The position numbers and the translations under genes were made by a program. This document shows, in pieces, positions 1-8,310 of a stretch of DNA of 49,190 nucleotides. The notes beneath the pieces were generated by a model. That model searched no databases and was not told where the DNA came from. It saw nothing but the letters and a program-made list of their open reading frames with translations. Every line of letters starts with the position of its first letter. The first letter of the stretch is position 1. Source of the stretch: Acidimicrobiia bacterium (GTDB taxonomy: Bacteria; Actinomycetota; Acidimicrobiia; Acidimicrobiales; MedAcidi-G1). Location: NCBI GenBank assembly GCA_012961035.1, contig DUAC01000007.1, positions 1 to 49,190 of the forward strand, written 5' to 3'.

Positions 1-2711
1 CTGGTCAACTCCTCCAGCGCCTCCTGCAGGGAGTTGGCCATGACGACCTTCTCACCCACGGCCACGATCACCCTCTCCAGCTCCGGCACGGTGTTGTCGC
101 CATCGGCCTGCACGTACAGGGGTCGCACGTAGAGGATCGAGTTCTCGATCGGGACCATCAGCAGCTCGCCGAACAGCACGTTCGACCCCCGCTGGCTGAG
201 AAGGGTCTGGAGGCTCGCCACCGCCTCGTCGTTGCGGATCCGCTCCTCGGCCAGTGCCGGGCCGTCGAAGTTCGACGACGGCGGTCGATAGACCACCAGC
301 TCGCCGTAGCTGTCGCCGTCGCTCCGACCCACCATGAAGGCGGCCAGTTCCTTACGGGCGTCATCTTTGTCCAGGGGCACGAACGCCCTCAAGATCACGA
401 ACTCGGCATCCTCGCTAAACTCGGCATGCTCGCCATCAGGCAACGCGATCATGGTCCGGTAGGGCGCCATGCGCATACGCGTTGTGCCGATCCGGAACCC
501 CGCCTCGTCGACGACAGCCAGATTCGCCGCGCCCTCGCCGGTCCGGCCCGGGTCCTGGGAGACCGACCACTCCGATGCCCGCTGGTAGAAGTTCTGGGTG
601 TCCTCGACGTGGTAGCGGCCCCACACCTCGGTCTGGACCCGGAACAGGTCCTCCGCGTAGCGCAGGTGGGCGATCAGCGACTCCGGCATCTCGGACGCCG
701 GCGTGAACAGGCCCGCGAAGGCCTGTCCGTACGAAGCCACCAGCGGATCACCCTCGTCCACCACGTAGAAGATGACCTCGCCCGTGAAGGCATCCACCGT
801 GGCCTTCACCGAGTTACGCACGTAGTTGAAGCGATGGCGACTAAGGCCGCTGGCACGCGGCAACTCGCCCGAGGATGCGAACTGGGAATACGGATACCGA
901 TCGGTGGTGGTGTAGCCGTCCACCACGTAGAGGATCCGACCGTCGATCAGCACCGGGTACGGGTCGGCGTCGAAGAGCAGGAACGGGGCCAGCTTCTCGA
1001 CCCGGTCCCGCACGTCGCGCACGTAGAAGACCCGCGAGTCCGACGTCACGAAGTTGGAGATGACGGGCTCCAGTTGGCCGAAGCGGAGGGCGAACGCCGC
1101 CCGACGGATCAACGTCCCCATGCCGACGCCGCCCTCGCCGCCGATATCGGCGTAGCGGACCTCCTGGGTCTCCTGGTTCTCGTCGGTGTAGTCCACCTCG
1201 GAGCGGGTGGCGCCGACCACGGCATAGCCGTTGAGTCCCTCGCCCACGTACAACTGCGGCCGATCCAGGGTCACGTTGACCGATGGGTCGATCAGGACCG
1301 GGAGGTCGCCAACCAGGAAGTCGGGGTCTCCCGAGCCCTTCACCCGACTCACCGGCGCCATGGCCACGCCGTAGCCGTGGGTGAACGCCACGTGCTGGTT
1401 CTCCCACGACCGGTTCTCGTTCACTTCCAGCTCGCGGGTGCCCAGCAGCACCTGGGTGGTCTCACCGTCGATGGTGTAGCGGTCGGTGTCCATCTCGTCG
1501 GCGAAGGTGTAGTACTCGCGCTCGCCCTGCAGCCGGTCGAAGGTGCCCTGCACGATCTGCGGGTCCAGGATCCGGATGTTGCGGACCGTCCCCCTGCTGG
1601 AGCGCAGGTCGGATGCGTCGATCCTGTTGTCGAAGTCGGAAAGCTGCACCACGGTGATCCCGTCGAGGCCGAACGCCGTCCGGGTGGCTTCGATGTTCCG
1701 GGCTATGTACAGCTCCTCCTTCTCGGACTCCGCCGGCTCCACCCGCAGGCTCTGGATGACCGCCGGGTAGATGCCGCCCATTACCAGCGCCACGAACGCC
1801 CACAGCCCGACGGCCAGCGTGGGCAGCACCCAGCCCCGCCGCCTGATGTTCACCAGCAGCAGCACGACGGCGAACAGGGAGATGAGGATCAGGAGGTTCG
1901 TCGCCGGGAGCTGCGCATTCACGTCGGTGTAGGTGGCTCCGATCACGGCGCCCCGGTCCGAGGTGGTCAGCTCGAATCGTGCCAGCCAGTAGTCCCCTGC
2001 CCGCACGAGGGCGATGAGGCCGAGTAGGACCGAGAGGTGGGCCTTGACCTGCGGCTGTACACGTTCGCCGACCGACTGGAGTCGGATGCCACCGTTTATG
2101 TAGTGGAAGATCGTGGTGAGTACCAGGACGATTATCAGGGTGGCGAACAGCCAGCCGACCACGAAGCTCATGAACGGCAGGCGGAAGACGTAGAAGCCCA
2201 GGTCCCGGCCGAACTGTGCATCGGTGATGCCGAAGTCCACGGAGTTGGTGAACAGCAGCCACTCCTGCCAGCGACCCGACACTCCCAGCCCGGCAATGAG
2301 CGCGAACAGGCCGGAGAGCACCAGGCGAACCAGGCCCCTGCGATGGCCCACCGCCAGGTGGTAGCCGCGCAGGAGGTCCTCTTCCGGGCCGGGCGAACGG
2401 ACGGGGGGTGCCAGGCGATCGGCGACCGTGAGGTTTCCGTACAGGAGCCCGAAGAACAACAGGGTGAACAGCACCACCAGGACCACCTGGGCACCGAACA
2501 CCGACACGAAGACGTTCTCGTGGCCGAGGGCGTCGAACCACAGGTAGTCGGTCCAGAACCCGGCAATGCCACGCAGCGACAGCATGAGGACGAACAGCGC
2601 CGAAACGACGCCGCCGGCCACCATGCGGAACTTCGTGGAGCCCGGCGAACGGCGACGCCGTTGGCGGGGGAACGGTCGCGGACCGGACGGCGGGGCGTCT
2701 TCAGGGCGCAT
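1..2711 (-). CDS. UPF0182 family large membrane protein (C-terminus beyond window)
   Basis: The minus-strand frame opens at ATG 2711 and runs about 903 codons to the window edge with no stop, so the C-terminus is missing. A basic, proline-rich start leads into hydrophobic segments from about residue 30, including LRGIAGFWTDYLWFDALG and a later FGRDLGFYVFRLPF stretch, both typical of UPF0182/COG1615. After roughly seven membrane spans comes a long soluble, probably extracytoplasmic region (for example residues matching RVEPAESEKEELYIARNIEATR in part). The family is common in actinobacteria and cyanobacteria and its function is unknown. The start is supported by a TAGGCT box (2723-2718) six bases upstream and no Shine-Dalgarno, as in a leaderless mRNA. 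The PDZ/Lon-like gene ends 41 bp upstream on the same strand. Confidence 0.9.
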   Translation of the reverse strand, partial: MRPEDAPPSGPRPFPRQRRRRSPGSTKFRMVAGGVVSALFVLMLSLRGIAGFWTDYLWFDALGHENVFVSVFGAQVVLVVLFTLLFFGLLYGNLTVADRLAPPVRSPGPEEDLLRGYHLAVGHRRGLVRLVLSGLFALIAGLGVSGRWQEWLLFTNSVDFGITDAQFGRDLGFYVFRLPFMSFVVGWLFATLIIVLVLTTIFHYINGGIRLQSVGERVQPQVKAHLSVLLGLIALVRAGDYWLARFELTTSDRGAVIGATYTDVNAQLPATNLLILISLFAVVLLLVNIRRRGWVLPTLAVGLWAFVALVMGGIYPAVIQSLRVEPAESEKEELYIARNIEATRTAFGLDGITVVQLSDFDNRIDASDLRSSRGTVRNIRILDPQIVQGTFDRLQGEREYYTFADEMDTDRYTIDGETTQVLLGTRELEVNENRSWENQHVAFTHGYGVAMAPVSRVKGSGDPDFLVGDLPVLIDPSVNVTLDRPQLYVGEGLNGYAVVGATRSEVDYTDENQETQEVRYADIGGEGGVGMGTLIRRAAFALRFGQLEPVISNFVTSDSRVFYVRDVRDRVEKLAPFLLFDADPYPVLIDGRILYVVDGYTTTDRYPYSQFASSGELPRASGLSRHRFNYVRNSVKATVDAFTGEVIFYVVDEGDPLVASYGQAFAGLFTPASEMPESLIAHLRYAEDLFRVQTEVWGRYHVEDTQNFYQRASEWSVSQDPGRTGEGAANLAVVDEAGFRIGTTRMRMAPYRTMIALPDGEHAEFSEDAEFVILRAFVPLDKDDARKELAAFMVGRSDGDSYGELVVYRPPSSNFDGPALAEERIRNDEAVASLQTLLSQRGSNVLFGELLMVPIENSILYVRPLYVQADGDNTVPELERVIVAVGEKVVMANSLQEALEELT

Positions 2712-2717
2712 GGGGAG

Positions 2718-2723
2718 AGCCTA
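2718..2723 (-). promoter_or_regulatory. Leaderless-type -10 box of the UPF0182 gene
   Basis: TAGGCT reading on the minus strand ends 6 nt before ATG 2711. There is no Shine-Dalgarno in the gap, so transcription would begin at or next to the start codon. Confidence 0.55.
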
Positions 2724-2752
2724 TGAGGGACTCCCGGCGAGGGGCCACCCGG

Positions 2753-3952
2753 TCAGCTATTCGGCAATACGAGATCGCGACTCTCACCGCCGTGCCTGGC
2801 CAGGGCCGCCAGGGCATCGTCGAGGGTCGACACACCCTCGACAGGGAGGTCGCCGGCGTGCTCACGTGCGTCGGCCAGCTCGGTGGTCGGCACGAGGAAC
2901 AGATCGATTCCGGCCTCCCGGGCAACTGCCACCTTCTGGATGATCCCCCCGATCGGACCAACGTTGCCCCCGATGTCGATCGTGCCGGTCGTGGCCACCC
3001 TCAGGCCACCGGTCAGCTCCCCCGGGGTGACCAGGTCCAGGATCGACAGCGTCAGGGCCAGTCCGGCCGAGTTTCCGCCAACCCGCCCCGTGTTCACCAG
3101 CACGTCCACCGGAAGGTCGTCCACGTCCTCCCAGCGCGTCTGGGGTACGACGCCCAGGAAGCCGATGGTCGGATCGTCCTCCCGCTCACCGAGCGTCACC
3201 TGGACCACCCGCGACGTTCCGCCCCGGACCGGCTCCACCTCCAGCCGTACGACCTCGCCGGGGACCCGATCCCCGATCGCATGCACCAGGTCCATCGCCT
3301 CGCGGACCTCGACCCCATCCACCGACAGGATCACGTCGTCGATGGTCAGCAACCCGGTCGAGGGGCCGACCACCTGCGCCATGCCCACCCCGGTCGCCTC
3401 GATCGGGTCGACACCGAGGTGGCGGAGGGCCACGGCGACAGCCGTCGACTTCGACACCCGCATCAACCTCATGTTGAAGGACCGGTTCTCGTCACGGCTC
3501 CGGCCGCCCAGCACCTGGTCCTCCCCGATCAGCGTGAGGGAACCCTTCAACCTCGCCTCGAGGTACTCCCAGCCGTTCACGGTGGAGTCCTGGCGGACCG
3601 TCGTGAAGTACACCTCGCCCACCGGATCGAACCGCTCGCCACGGGTGACGATCACCCTCTCGCTGAGGGCCTGGACGGAACCCGGCCGGAACACGAAGTA
3701 CGGGAGCCGGACAAACGTCAGCAGCAGCGCCGCCGCCAAGGCGACGAGCACGAGGGCGCCGATCCACCTCCGGCCGGTGGAGCCACTGCCGGAGTCTGAG
3801 CCGGAGCCGCTGCCGAAAGCAGAGCCCGAGCCTGGGCCGGAGCCGAGAGACACGCCACCATCTGGGCCACGACGCCCGGGCCAACGGGCACCGCGCCCGG
3901 AGCCGGCATCCGACACGGGTAGTTTTCCCGACGTGGAACTGCTCTCACCCAT
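2753..3952 (-). CDS. YlbL-type PDZ domain / Lon-like (S16) serine protease
   Basis: This 399-residue membrane-anchored protease has a low-complexity Gly/Ser N-terminus (residues 35-60), one membrane segment (about 62-82), a PDZ-like region (about 190-270) and a Lon-type S16 domain. The catalytic Ser295 lies in GGNSAG and the catalytic Lys340 in GGIIQKVAVAREAG; their 45-residue spacing is close to the 43 of Lon. Family members are extracytoplasmic proteases found widely in Gram-positives; substrates here are unknown. The start is uncertain: ATG 3952 overlaps the divergent GTG 3933 by 20 bp and has no clear Shine-Dalgarno, and in-frame GTG codons lie at about residues 13 and 34. All candidates keep the membrane segment. 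It is upstream of and co-directional with the UPF0182 gene. Confidence 0.9.
   Translation of the reverse strand: MGESSSTSGKLPVSDAGSGRGARWPGRRGPDGGVSLGSGPGSGSAFGSGSGSDSGSGSTGRRWIGALVLVALAAALLLTFVRLPYFVFRPGSVQALSERVIVTRGERFDPVGEVYFTTVRQDSTVNGWEYLEARLKGSLTLIGEDQVLGGRSRDENRSFNMRLMRVSKSTAVAVALRHLGVDPIEATGVGMAQVVGPSTGLLTIDDVILSVDGVEVREAMDLVHAIGDRVPGEVVRLEVEPVRGGTSRVVQVTLGEREDDPTIGFLGVVPQTRWEDVDDLPVDVLVNTGRVGGNSAGLALTLSILDLVTPGELTGGLRVATTGTIDIGGNVGPIGGIIQKVAVAREAGIDLFLVPTTELADAREHAGDLPVEGVSTLDDALAALARHGGESRDLVLPNS
3774..3850. repeat. Imperfect GAGCCG-type hexanucleotide repeats
   Basis: A run of GAGCC(G/A/T) units encodes the Gly/Ser-rich spacer ahead of the membrane segment of the PDZ/Lon-like protease. 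Such a tract is prone to length variation by slippage. Confidence 0.6.
3920..3925 (+). promoter_or_regulatory. Leaderless-type -10 box for the small membrane protein
   Basis: TAGTTT ends 7 nt before GTG 3933 on the plus strand. It supports GTG 3933 over the in-frame ATG 3999, which would cut into the first membrane segment. Confidence 0.5.
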
Positions 3953-4466
3953 TTCAGGCGGTTGGGTCCCGGCGCCGCTGCTGGTGTCCTCGTGGTTGAT
4001 GGTGCTGGTCCTGGGCGCCGTCGGCTACGGGTTGTCCCGCCGGTTACCACCGGGGGCCGTCCAGCCTGCCATGGTCGGCGCCGGGTCTGGCACCGCCACA
4101 CGACCCGGCCACCCGGGCCCGACGGTCGTACCCACGGGGTTCCTCCTGCCATTGGGATTTCTCTTCCCCGCAGGACTCACCCCCGCAGGCCGCGAGCACC
4201 GTGCTGGAAGTACGCGCCTGCCACCGTCAGGGGACGTCGAGTACGCGCTCGACCGATCCTGGAGTCCCAGCGCCCGCCTCGGCGTCTGGTACCAACCTCC
4301 ACGACGCGTGGTCACCGGCCACCGTGCCCACATCCGCTGGTGGCACCGGGTCCGTTCCGTGGCCCTGCTCACCGCTTTCGTGGTCATAGGCGGCGTGGCG
4401 ACGGCCACGGCCATCGGCATCACCCTGTTCCTCTCAGGGTTCCTCGTGGAACAGGCCATCGGCTGA
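3933..4466 (+). CDS. Hypothetical protein with two membrane segments
   Basis: The 177-residue protein starts at GTG 3933 (MELLSPISGGWVPAPLL) and is divergent from the PDZ/Lon-like gene. It has a hydrophobic segment at about residues 14-34, a proline/glycine-rich middle, a conserved-looking stretch DVEYALDRSWSPSARLGVWY, and a second strong hydrophobic segment near the C-terminus (VALLTAFVVIGGVATATAIG). No family is recognised. The HEAT-repeat gene starts 2 nt after its stop, so the two are probably translated together. The long frame in which it sits extends upstream opposite the protease gene, but that part reads as a shadow. Confidence 0.6.
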   Translation: MELLSPISGGWVPAPLLVSSWLMVLVLGAVGYGLSRRLPPGAVQPAMVGAGSGTATRPGHPGPTVVPTGFLLPLGFLFPAGLTPAGREHRAGSTRLPPSGDVEYALDRSWSPSARLGVWYQPPRRVVTGHRAHIRWWHRVRSVALLTAFVVIGGVATATAIGITLFLSGFLVEQAIG

Positions 4467-4468
4467 CG

Positions 4469-5359
4469 GTGGCCGGACCCGACCAGCACGAGACCGACGG
4501 TCGGGTGGACGACGCCCCCACCAGTGGCGCCCCGCCGGTGGGTCGACACGTCCACCCCGACCCGGCGCCAGACGTCGAGGTGTCCACCCGTCGTCGACAG
4601 GCCATCCTCGCCGGCCATGGGGGCGATGCCCGGCTGGCACGCGACCTCCTGACGGATCCGGCCGCACCGGTCAGGGCAGCGGCACTCGGCGCCCTGGATC
4701 GGATCGCCCGTTCCGGTGGAGCCGACGGGCTCTCGACCGACGAGTTGGCGACCGGTCTGGCCGACCCGGAACCCGCCGTCCGTCGGCGGGCCCTGGAGGC
4801 CCTGGCGGGTCCGGACCGGTCCGGCGCAGGTCCGATCCACGACGAGGCCGATAGGCCGGACGCCGCCGGACCCGACCGGGCCGAGGCCGGCCGGAGCAAC
4901 ACTCCCGATTCCGACCAGGACGAGACCAACCTGGGTGAGGCCAGCGGACTCGCCTCGAGGTTGACAGAACTCCTCCTGGCCTGCCTGGAGGATGCCGACC
5001 ACTCCGTCCTGGAAGTGGCCTGCTGGGCGGCCGGGGAAGTCCCGGAGGTCGCCGAGACGACCGTCGACGCCCTCACGGCCGTGGCCGGACCGGAACCCGG
5101 AGGCCACGAGGACGCCCTCTGCAGGGAGGCCGCCGTGGCCGCCCTCGGGGCGCTCGGCCACGAGCGGGGCCGGGCAGCGATACTGGGTGGCCTGAAGGAC
5201 CGACCTGCGGTCCGACGCCGGGCCGTACTGGCCCTCGCGGCGTTCGAGGGTGACGACGTCGAGGCGGCCCTGGAACGCTCCCTCGAGGACCGCGACTGGC
5301 AGGTCCGACAGGCCGCCGAGGACCTGCTTGGCCCGGGTGCTACCGGCGACCATCCATGA
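4469..5359 (+). CDS. HEAT-repeat protein
   Basis: This soluble protein of 296 residues is rich in Ala, Asp and Glu and is built of helical repeats: DPAAPVRAAALGALDRIAR, DPEPAVRRRALEALAG, DADHSVLEVACWAAGE, DRPAVRRRAVLALAAFEG and DRDWQVRQAAEDLLG. These match HEAT / PBS-lyase-type repeats, which serve protein-protein binding. An acidic linker of low complexity (about residues 125-155) splits the repeats into two blocks. GTG 4469 follows the stop of the preceding gene by 2 nt. The 3' end overlaps the convergent mreB gene by 20 bp. Partner unknown. Confidence 0.75.
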   Translation: MAGPDQHETDGRVDDAPTSGAPPVGRHVHPDPAPDVEVSTRRRQAILAGHGGDARLARDLLTDPAAPVRAAALGALDRIARSGGADGLSTDELATGLADPEPAVRRRALEALAGPDRSGAGPIHDEADRPDAAGPDRAEAGRSNTPDSDQDETNLGEASGLASRLTELLLACLEDADHSVLEVACWAAGEVPEVAETTVDALTAVAGPEPGGHEDALCREAAVAALGALGHERGRAAILGGLKDRPAVRRRAVLALAAFEGDDVEAALERSLEDRDWQVRQAAEDLLGPGATGDHP

Positions 5360-6344
5360 ACATCGCCCGCATCGCGTCGAACGACTCGATGCACTTGCCT
5401 GCGCCCTTCACCACACACTCCATCGGAGTGTCCACGTAGACCACGGGGACCCCCGTCTCCTCGGACAGCCGGGTATCCAGGCCACGCAGCAGGCTTCCAC
5501 CTCCCACGAGGCAGATGCCCTGCGCAAGCAGGTCCTGGGCGAGTTCCGGCGGAGCCTGGGAGAGGCACGTCAACACCGACTCGACCATCGCCGCCACCGG
5601 TTCCTCGATGGCCTTGCGGATCTCCGCCGGCGTCAGGATCACCGTCTTGGGAAGGCCGCTCATGAGCTCCCGGCCCTTCACCTCGGCCCGGACCTCGTTG
5701 GGCGTGTGGGCCGCTGACCCGATGTGGCACTTGATCTCCTCGGCGGTGCGCTCACCGATGGACAGCCCGTACTCCCTACGCACGTAGGCCTGGATCGCGG
5801 CGTCTATCTCGAAGGATCCGACCCTGACCGCCTCCAGGACCACCACCCCACCCAGCGAGAGCAGCGCCGACTCCGAGGTTCCGCCCCCGATGTCCACGAC
5901 CATGCTTCCGATCGGCTCGCTGATCGGAAGGTTCGCCCCGATCGCCGCTGCTATGGGCTGTCCGATGAGTTGCACGTCGGCGGCCCCCGACTTGCGTGCC
6001 GCATCGCTGACCGCCCGCCGCTCGACCGCCGTGATCGCCGACGGCACGCAGATGAGCACCTTGGGCCTGTTGAACCTGCTGACCCCGACCCTCTGCATCA
6101 GGAGGCGCACCATGCGCTGGGTCACGTCGAAGTCGGTGATGGCACCCCTTCGCAGGGGTCGCTTCGCCACCACGTGCGTCGGGGTCCGCCCGATCATCTG
6201 CCAGGCCTCCTCGCCCAGGGCCAGGACCTCGCCGGTGCGCTCGTTGATGGCGATCACCGACGGCTCGGCCAGCACCACGCCCTCCCCGCGGGCGTAGACC
6301 AGCGTGTTGGCGGTTCCCAGGTCGATCGCCAGGTCGCGTGCCAT
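5340..6344 (-). CDS. mreB: MreB-family actin-like protein, divergent active site
   Basis: At 334 residues this has normal MreB length. Phosphate loop 1 is DLGTANT (residues 8-14), phosphate loop 2 is DIGGGTSE (151-158) and the adenosine loop is GGGSLLRGLD. MreB forms membrane-bound filaments guiding cell-wall synthesis. Several normally conserved positions differ: the usual IEEPMAAAIG reads IGQPIAAAIG (Gln129 replaces the Glu before Pro), GGGTTE reads GGGTSE, and GGDxFDEAI reads GSFEIDAAI. Hydrolysis may therefore be altered. No mreC, mreD, rodA or pbp gene is adjacent. It is the last gene of an apparent unit with moaE and a small membrane protein, starting 8 nt after that gene. Confidence 0.88.
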   Translation of the reverse strand: MARDLAIDLGTANTLVYARGEGVVLAEPSVIAINERTGEVLALGEEAWQMIGRTPTHVVAKRPLRRGAITDFDVTQRMVRLLMQRVGVSRFNRPKVLICVPSAITAVERRAVSDAARKSGAADVQLIGQPIAAAIGANLPISEPIGSMVVDIGGGTSESALLSLGGVVVLEAVRVGSFEIDAAIQAYVRREYGLSIGERTAEEIKCHIGSAAHTPNEVRAEVKGRELMSGLPKTVILTPAEIRKAIEEPVAAMVESVLTCLSQAPPELAQDLLAQGICLVGGGSLLRGLDTRLSEETGVPVVYVDTPMECVVKGAGKCIESFDAMRAMFMDGRR

Positions 6345-6352
6345 GGGGTGTC

Positions 6353-6598
6353 CTAACCGTCCCGCCGGCCGTCATCGGAGCCGGACCCGTGGTCCTCATG
6401 GCCGAGGATCCGCACGCCGCCCTCACCATGGGTCGGCCTGGGCCGGTCCCTGGACTCCATCCGCAGGGCCCGCAACGTGTGCCGGAGGTGGTTCGGATCC
6501 TCGACGCGGTTCTTCGGTCGGCTGAACAACCACACGACCACCGAGAGCACGACGGCCAGCGCCACCCCACCCAGCAGGAACAACACAGCCGGGTTCAT
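6353..6598 (-). CDS. Small single-span membrane protein
   Basis: An 81-residue protein with an N-terminal membrane segment (MNPAVLFLLGGVALAVVLSV) followed by a charged tail containing RVEDPNHLRHTLRALRMES and an acidic/glycine-rich end. The family is not recognised. Its ATG overlaps the moaE stop in an ATGA arrangement and mreB begins 8 nt after its stop, so translational coupling in a moaE-orf-mreB unit is likely. Its closeness to mreB makes an envelope role possible, but only by position. Confidence 0.7.
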   Translation of the reverse strand: MNPAVLFLLGGVALAVVLSVVVWLFSRPKNRVEDPNHLRHTLRALRMESRDRPRPTHGEGGVRILGHEDHGSGSDDGRRDG

Positions 6599-7185
6599 CA
6601 GCCTGTCCCCGCCGAACCGGCCCGGTCGACAGGCGCGTCCACATCGGCACTCCCGTCGACATCAACCACGTGCTGTGCGTCCAGGCCCCAGCTCTCGCCG
6701 CCATCCCACGTCTCGCGCTTCCAGATCGGCACGGTCGACTTGAGGCTGTCGATGCACCACCGGCAGGCGTCGAATGCAGCGTCCCGGTGTGGCGAGGAGA
6801 CGGCCACCACCACGGCCGCCTCACCGATCGACAGCGGACCCACCCGGTGCAGCATCGCCACCCTCGCCAGGACCGGCCATCGACTTCGGGCCTCGGCAGC
6901 CACACCCGCAAGACGCGGAACCACCTGGGACTCGTACGCCTCGTACTCCAGGGCGCTGACCCCGACCCGCCCCTCGGAATGGTCCCTGGCATTTCCGGCG
7001 AACACCACCACCGCTCCGCAGTCCGGACGGCCCACCCACCGGGTGACCTCATCGACGGGAAGGGCGCCGGAACCCAGCCCCAGCCAGGTGTCCGGATCCG
7101 GGGCGTCCGGGGACGGCGCAGAAGTGACGGATGACAGGCCTACAGGCAGGTCGGACTCCGGATCGGCGGATGTTCCAGCGGGCAT
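6598..7185 (-). CDS. moaE: Molybdopterin synthase catalytic subunit MoaE
   Basis: MoaE transfers sulfur from MoaD thiocarboxylate to precursor Z (cPMP) to make molybdopterin. The 195-residue product contains the family features GAVVVFAGNARDHSEG, LEYEAYE, RVAMLHRVGPLSIGEAAVVVAVSSPHRDAAFDACRWCID and the catalytic-loop KSTVPIWKRE. The first 45 residues are a Ser/Pro-rich extension not usual in MoaE. ATG 7185 is chosen because TACGAT lies 8 nt upstream (leaderless pattern) and the upstream epimerase ends at 7224. The gene is a plausible supplier of cofactor for the molybdopterin oxidoreductase at 46.2-48.2 kb. No moaD is visible next to it. Confidence 0.92.
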   Translation of the reverse strand: MPAGTSADPESDLPVGLSSVTSAPSPDAPDPDTWLGLGSGALPVDEVTRWVGRPDCGAVVVFAGNARDHSEGRVGVSALEYEAYESQVVPRLAGVAAEARSRWPVLARVAMLHRVGPLSIGEAAVVVAVSSPHRDAAFDACRWCIDSLKSTVPIWKRETWDGGESWGLDAQHVVDVDGSADVDAPVDRAGSAGTG

Positions 7186-7193
7186 CGGGCGCA

Positions 7194-7199
7194 ATCGTA
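7194..7199 (-). promoter_or_regulatory. Leaderless-type -10 box of moaE
   Basis: TACGAT on the minus strand ends 8 nt before ATG 7185, within the gap after the epimerase gene, which would give moaE its own start site. Confidence 0.45.
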
Positions 7200-7223
7200 T
7201 GGGGACACGCCGGTCGGCGGAGG

Positions 7224-8258
7224 TCAGCGCCGACGCTGGCGGCGCACCAGCCAGACGACCACGCCCAGCAGGGTCACCAGCAGCAACCCTGCTGCCGCCA
7301 GCGAGAGCTGCTGCCTGGACCTGGCGGTCAGGCGGTCCAGCACGCCCGGCTCGTGGCCGGCCACGTAGGCCTCCTCGTTGGAGTGCGACGGCGTCCAACC
7401 CAGGTCTCGCAACCTGTCGTTGGAGACCACCCACGGATGCACCGTGTAGGGGAACACCCCGGGAGGCGCCGGCGACAGGCCGACCCGGAAGAGCACGCGT
7501 CCCACCAATGCGGCCAGGCTGCCCGGCAGGCGCAACCGCGGCCCCGGCCCACCCAGCTCGGCCATCACGTCCACGCCTATCCAGCCGTCGGGCGCCACGT
7601 TCAGCGGACCGTCGTAGCGCACTGCCACGGCACAGACTGCTGCGTCCGCCAGGTCGTCCGAGTGCAGGAACTGGCCGAGCGGTTCGCCTTCGTCGCTCCT
7701 GATGGAGGTCGCCGCACCGACCACGCTGGCCAACCCGCCCGGACGCTCCTCGGCCACGGTCACCGCCGGCCGCAGAACGGTCAGGACACGATCCGGGTGG
7801 CCATCAGCCCAGGCTGCGGCCAGCTCCTCCAGCCGGGCACGGTGGACCGCGAACAGGAAGTCCGGACAGGGCCGCACCGGCGCATCCTCTGTCAGGGGCA
7901 CCGGGTTGTCGGGCCACGCTCCGTAGACCATGGCCGAGGACCGCACGACCAGGTGGCCGACCCCCACGTCCCCGGCCGCGGCCAGCAACCTCTCCACCAC
8001 CGCCAGCCGGTCGTGTCCCGTGTTCCCGCCCACGTCACCTGCCGTCACCCCCGACGCCAGGTGGACCACCGTGTCGACACCGCTGAGCAGGTCCCGCAGG
8101 TCGGCGACAGCAAGGTCGACGACCCTGATCTCGACGCCGGGCGCCGGTGGAACGCTGGAACGCCGATCCAGCCCCACCACCTCATGGCCGTCCGCGGCGA
8201 GGCGGGCACAGACCCGTCGCCCGATGGCACCGGTGGAACCGGTCACGACGACCCTCAC
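7224..8258 (-). CDS. NAD-dependent epimerase/dehydratase with C-terminal membrane segment
   Basis: This 344-residue extended-SDR protein starts at GTG 8258 (RVVVTGSTGAIGRRV). The Rossmann motif GSTGAIG (residues 7-13), the VVHLASG strand and the SSAMVYG segment fit atypical extended SDRs acting on nucleotide sugars or similar substrates. The usual YxxxK is replaced by a stretch reading FLFAVHRARLEEL, so the catalytic Tyr/Lys pair is not evident. A hydrophobic helix near the C-terminus (LSLAAAGLLLVTLLGVVVWLV) followed by RRQRRR suggests tail-anchoring in the membrane, unusual for the family. Substrate unknown. moaE follows 38 nt downstream. Confidence 0.78.
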   Translation of the reverse strand: MRVVVTGSTGAIGRRVCARLAADGHEVVGLDRRSSVPPAPGVEIRVVDLAVADLRDLLSGVDTVVHLASGVTAGDVGGNTGHDRLAVVERLLAAAGDVGVGHLVVRSSAMVYGAWPDNPVPLTEDAPVRPCPDFLFAVHRARLEELAAAWADGHPDRVLTVLRPAVTVAEERPGGLASVVGAATSIRSDEGEPLGQFLHSDDLADAAVCAVAVRYDGPLNVAPDGWIGVDVMAELGGPGPRLRLPGSLAALVGRVLFRVGLSPAPPGVFPYTVHPWVVSNDRLRDLGWTPSHSNEEAYVAGHEPGVLDRLTARSRQQLSLAAAGLLLVTLLGVVVWLVRRQRRR

Positions 8259-8298
8259 GGCTGGGTACGGCGCAGGCAGGCGGGGCTGGTCACCGTCA

Positions 8299-8304
8299 TA
8301 GAGT
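8299..8304 (+). promoter_or_regulatory. Leaderless-type -10 box of the DUF2342 gene
   Basis: TAGAGT ends 6 nt before GTG 8311. Confidence 0.5.
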
Positions 8305-8310
8305 GCCTCC

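Noticed and set aside
426-2027. Plus-strand open frame of 533 codons opposite the UPF0182 gene
   Set aside because: The minus-strand UPF0182 frame is continuous from 2711 to the window edge and matches the family; this is its shadow.
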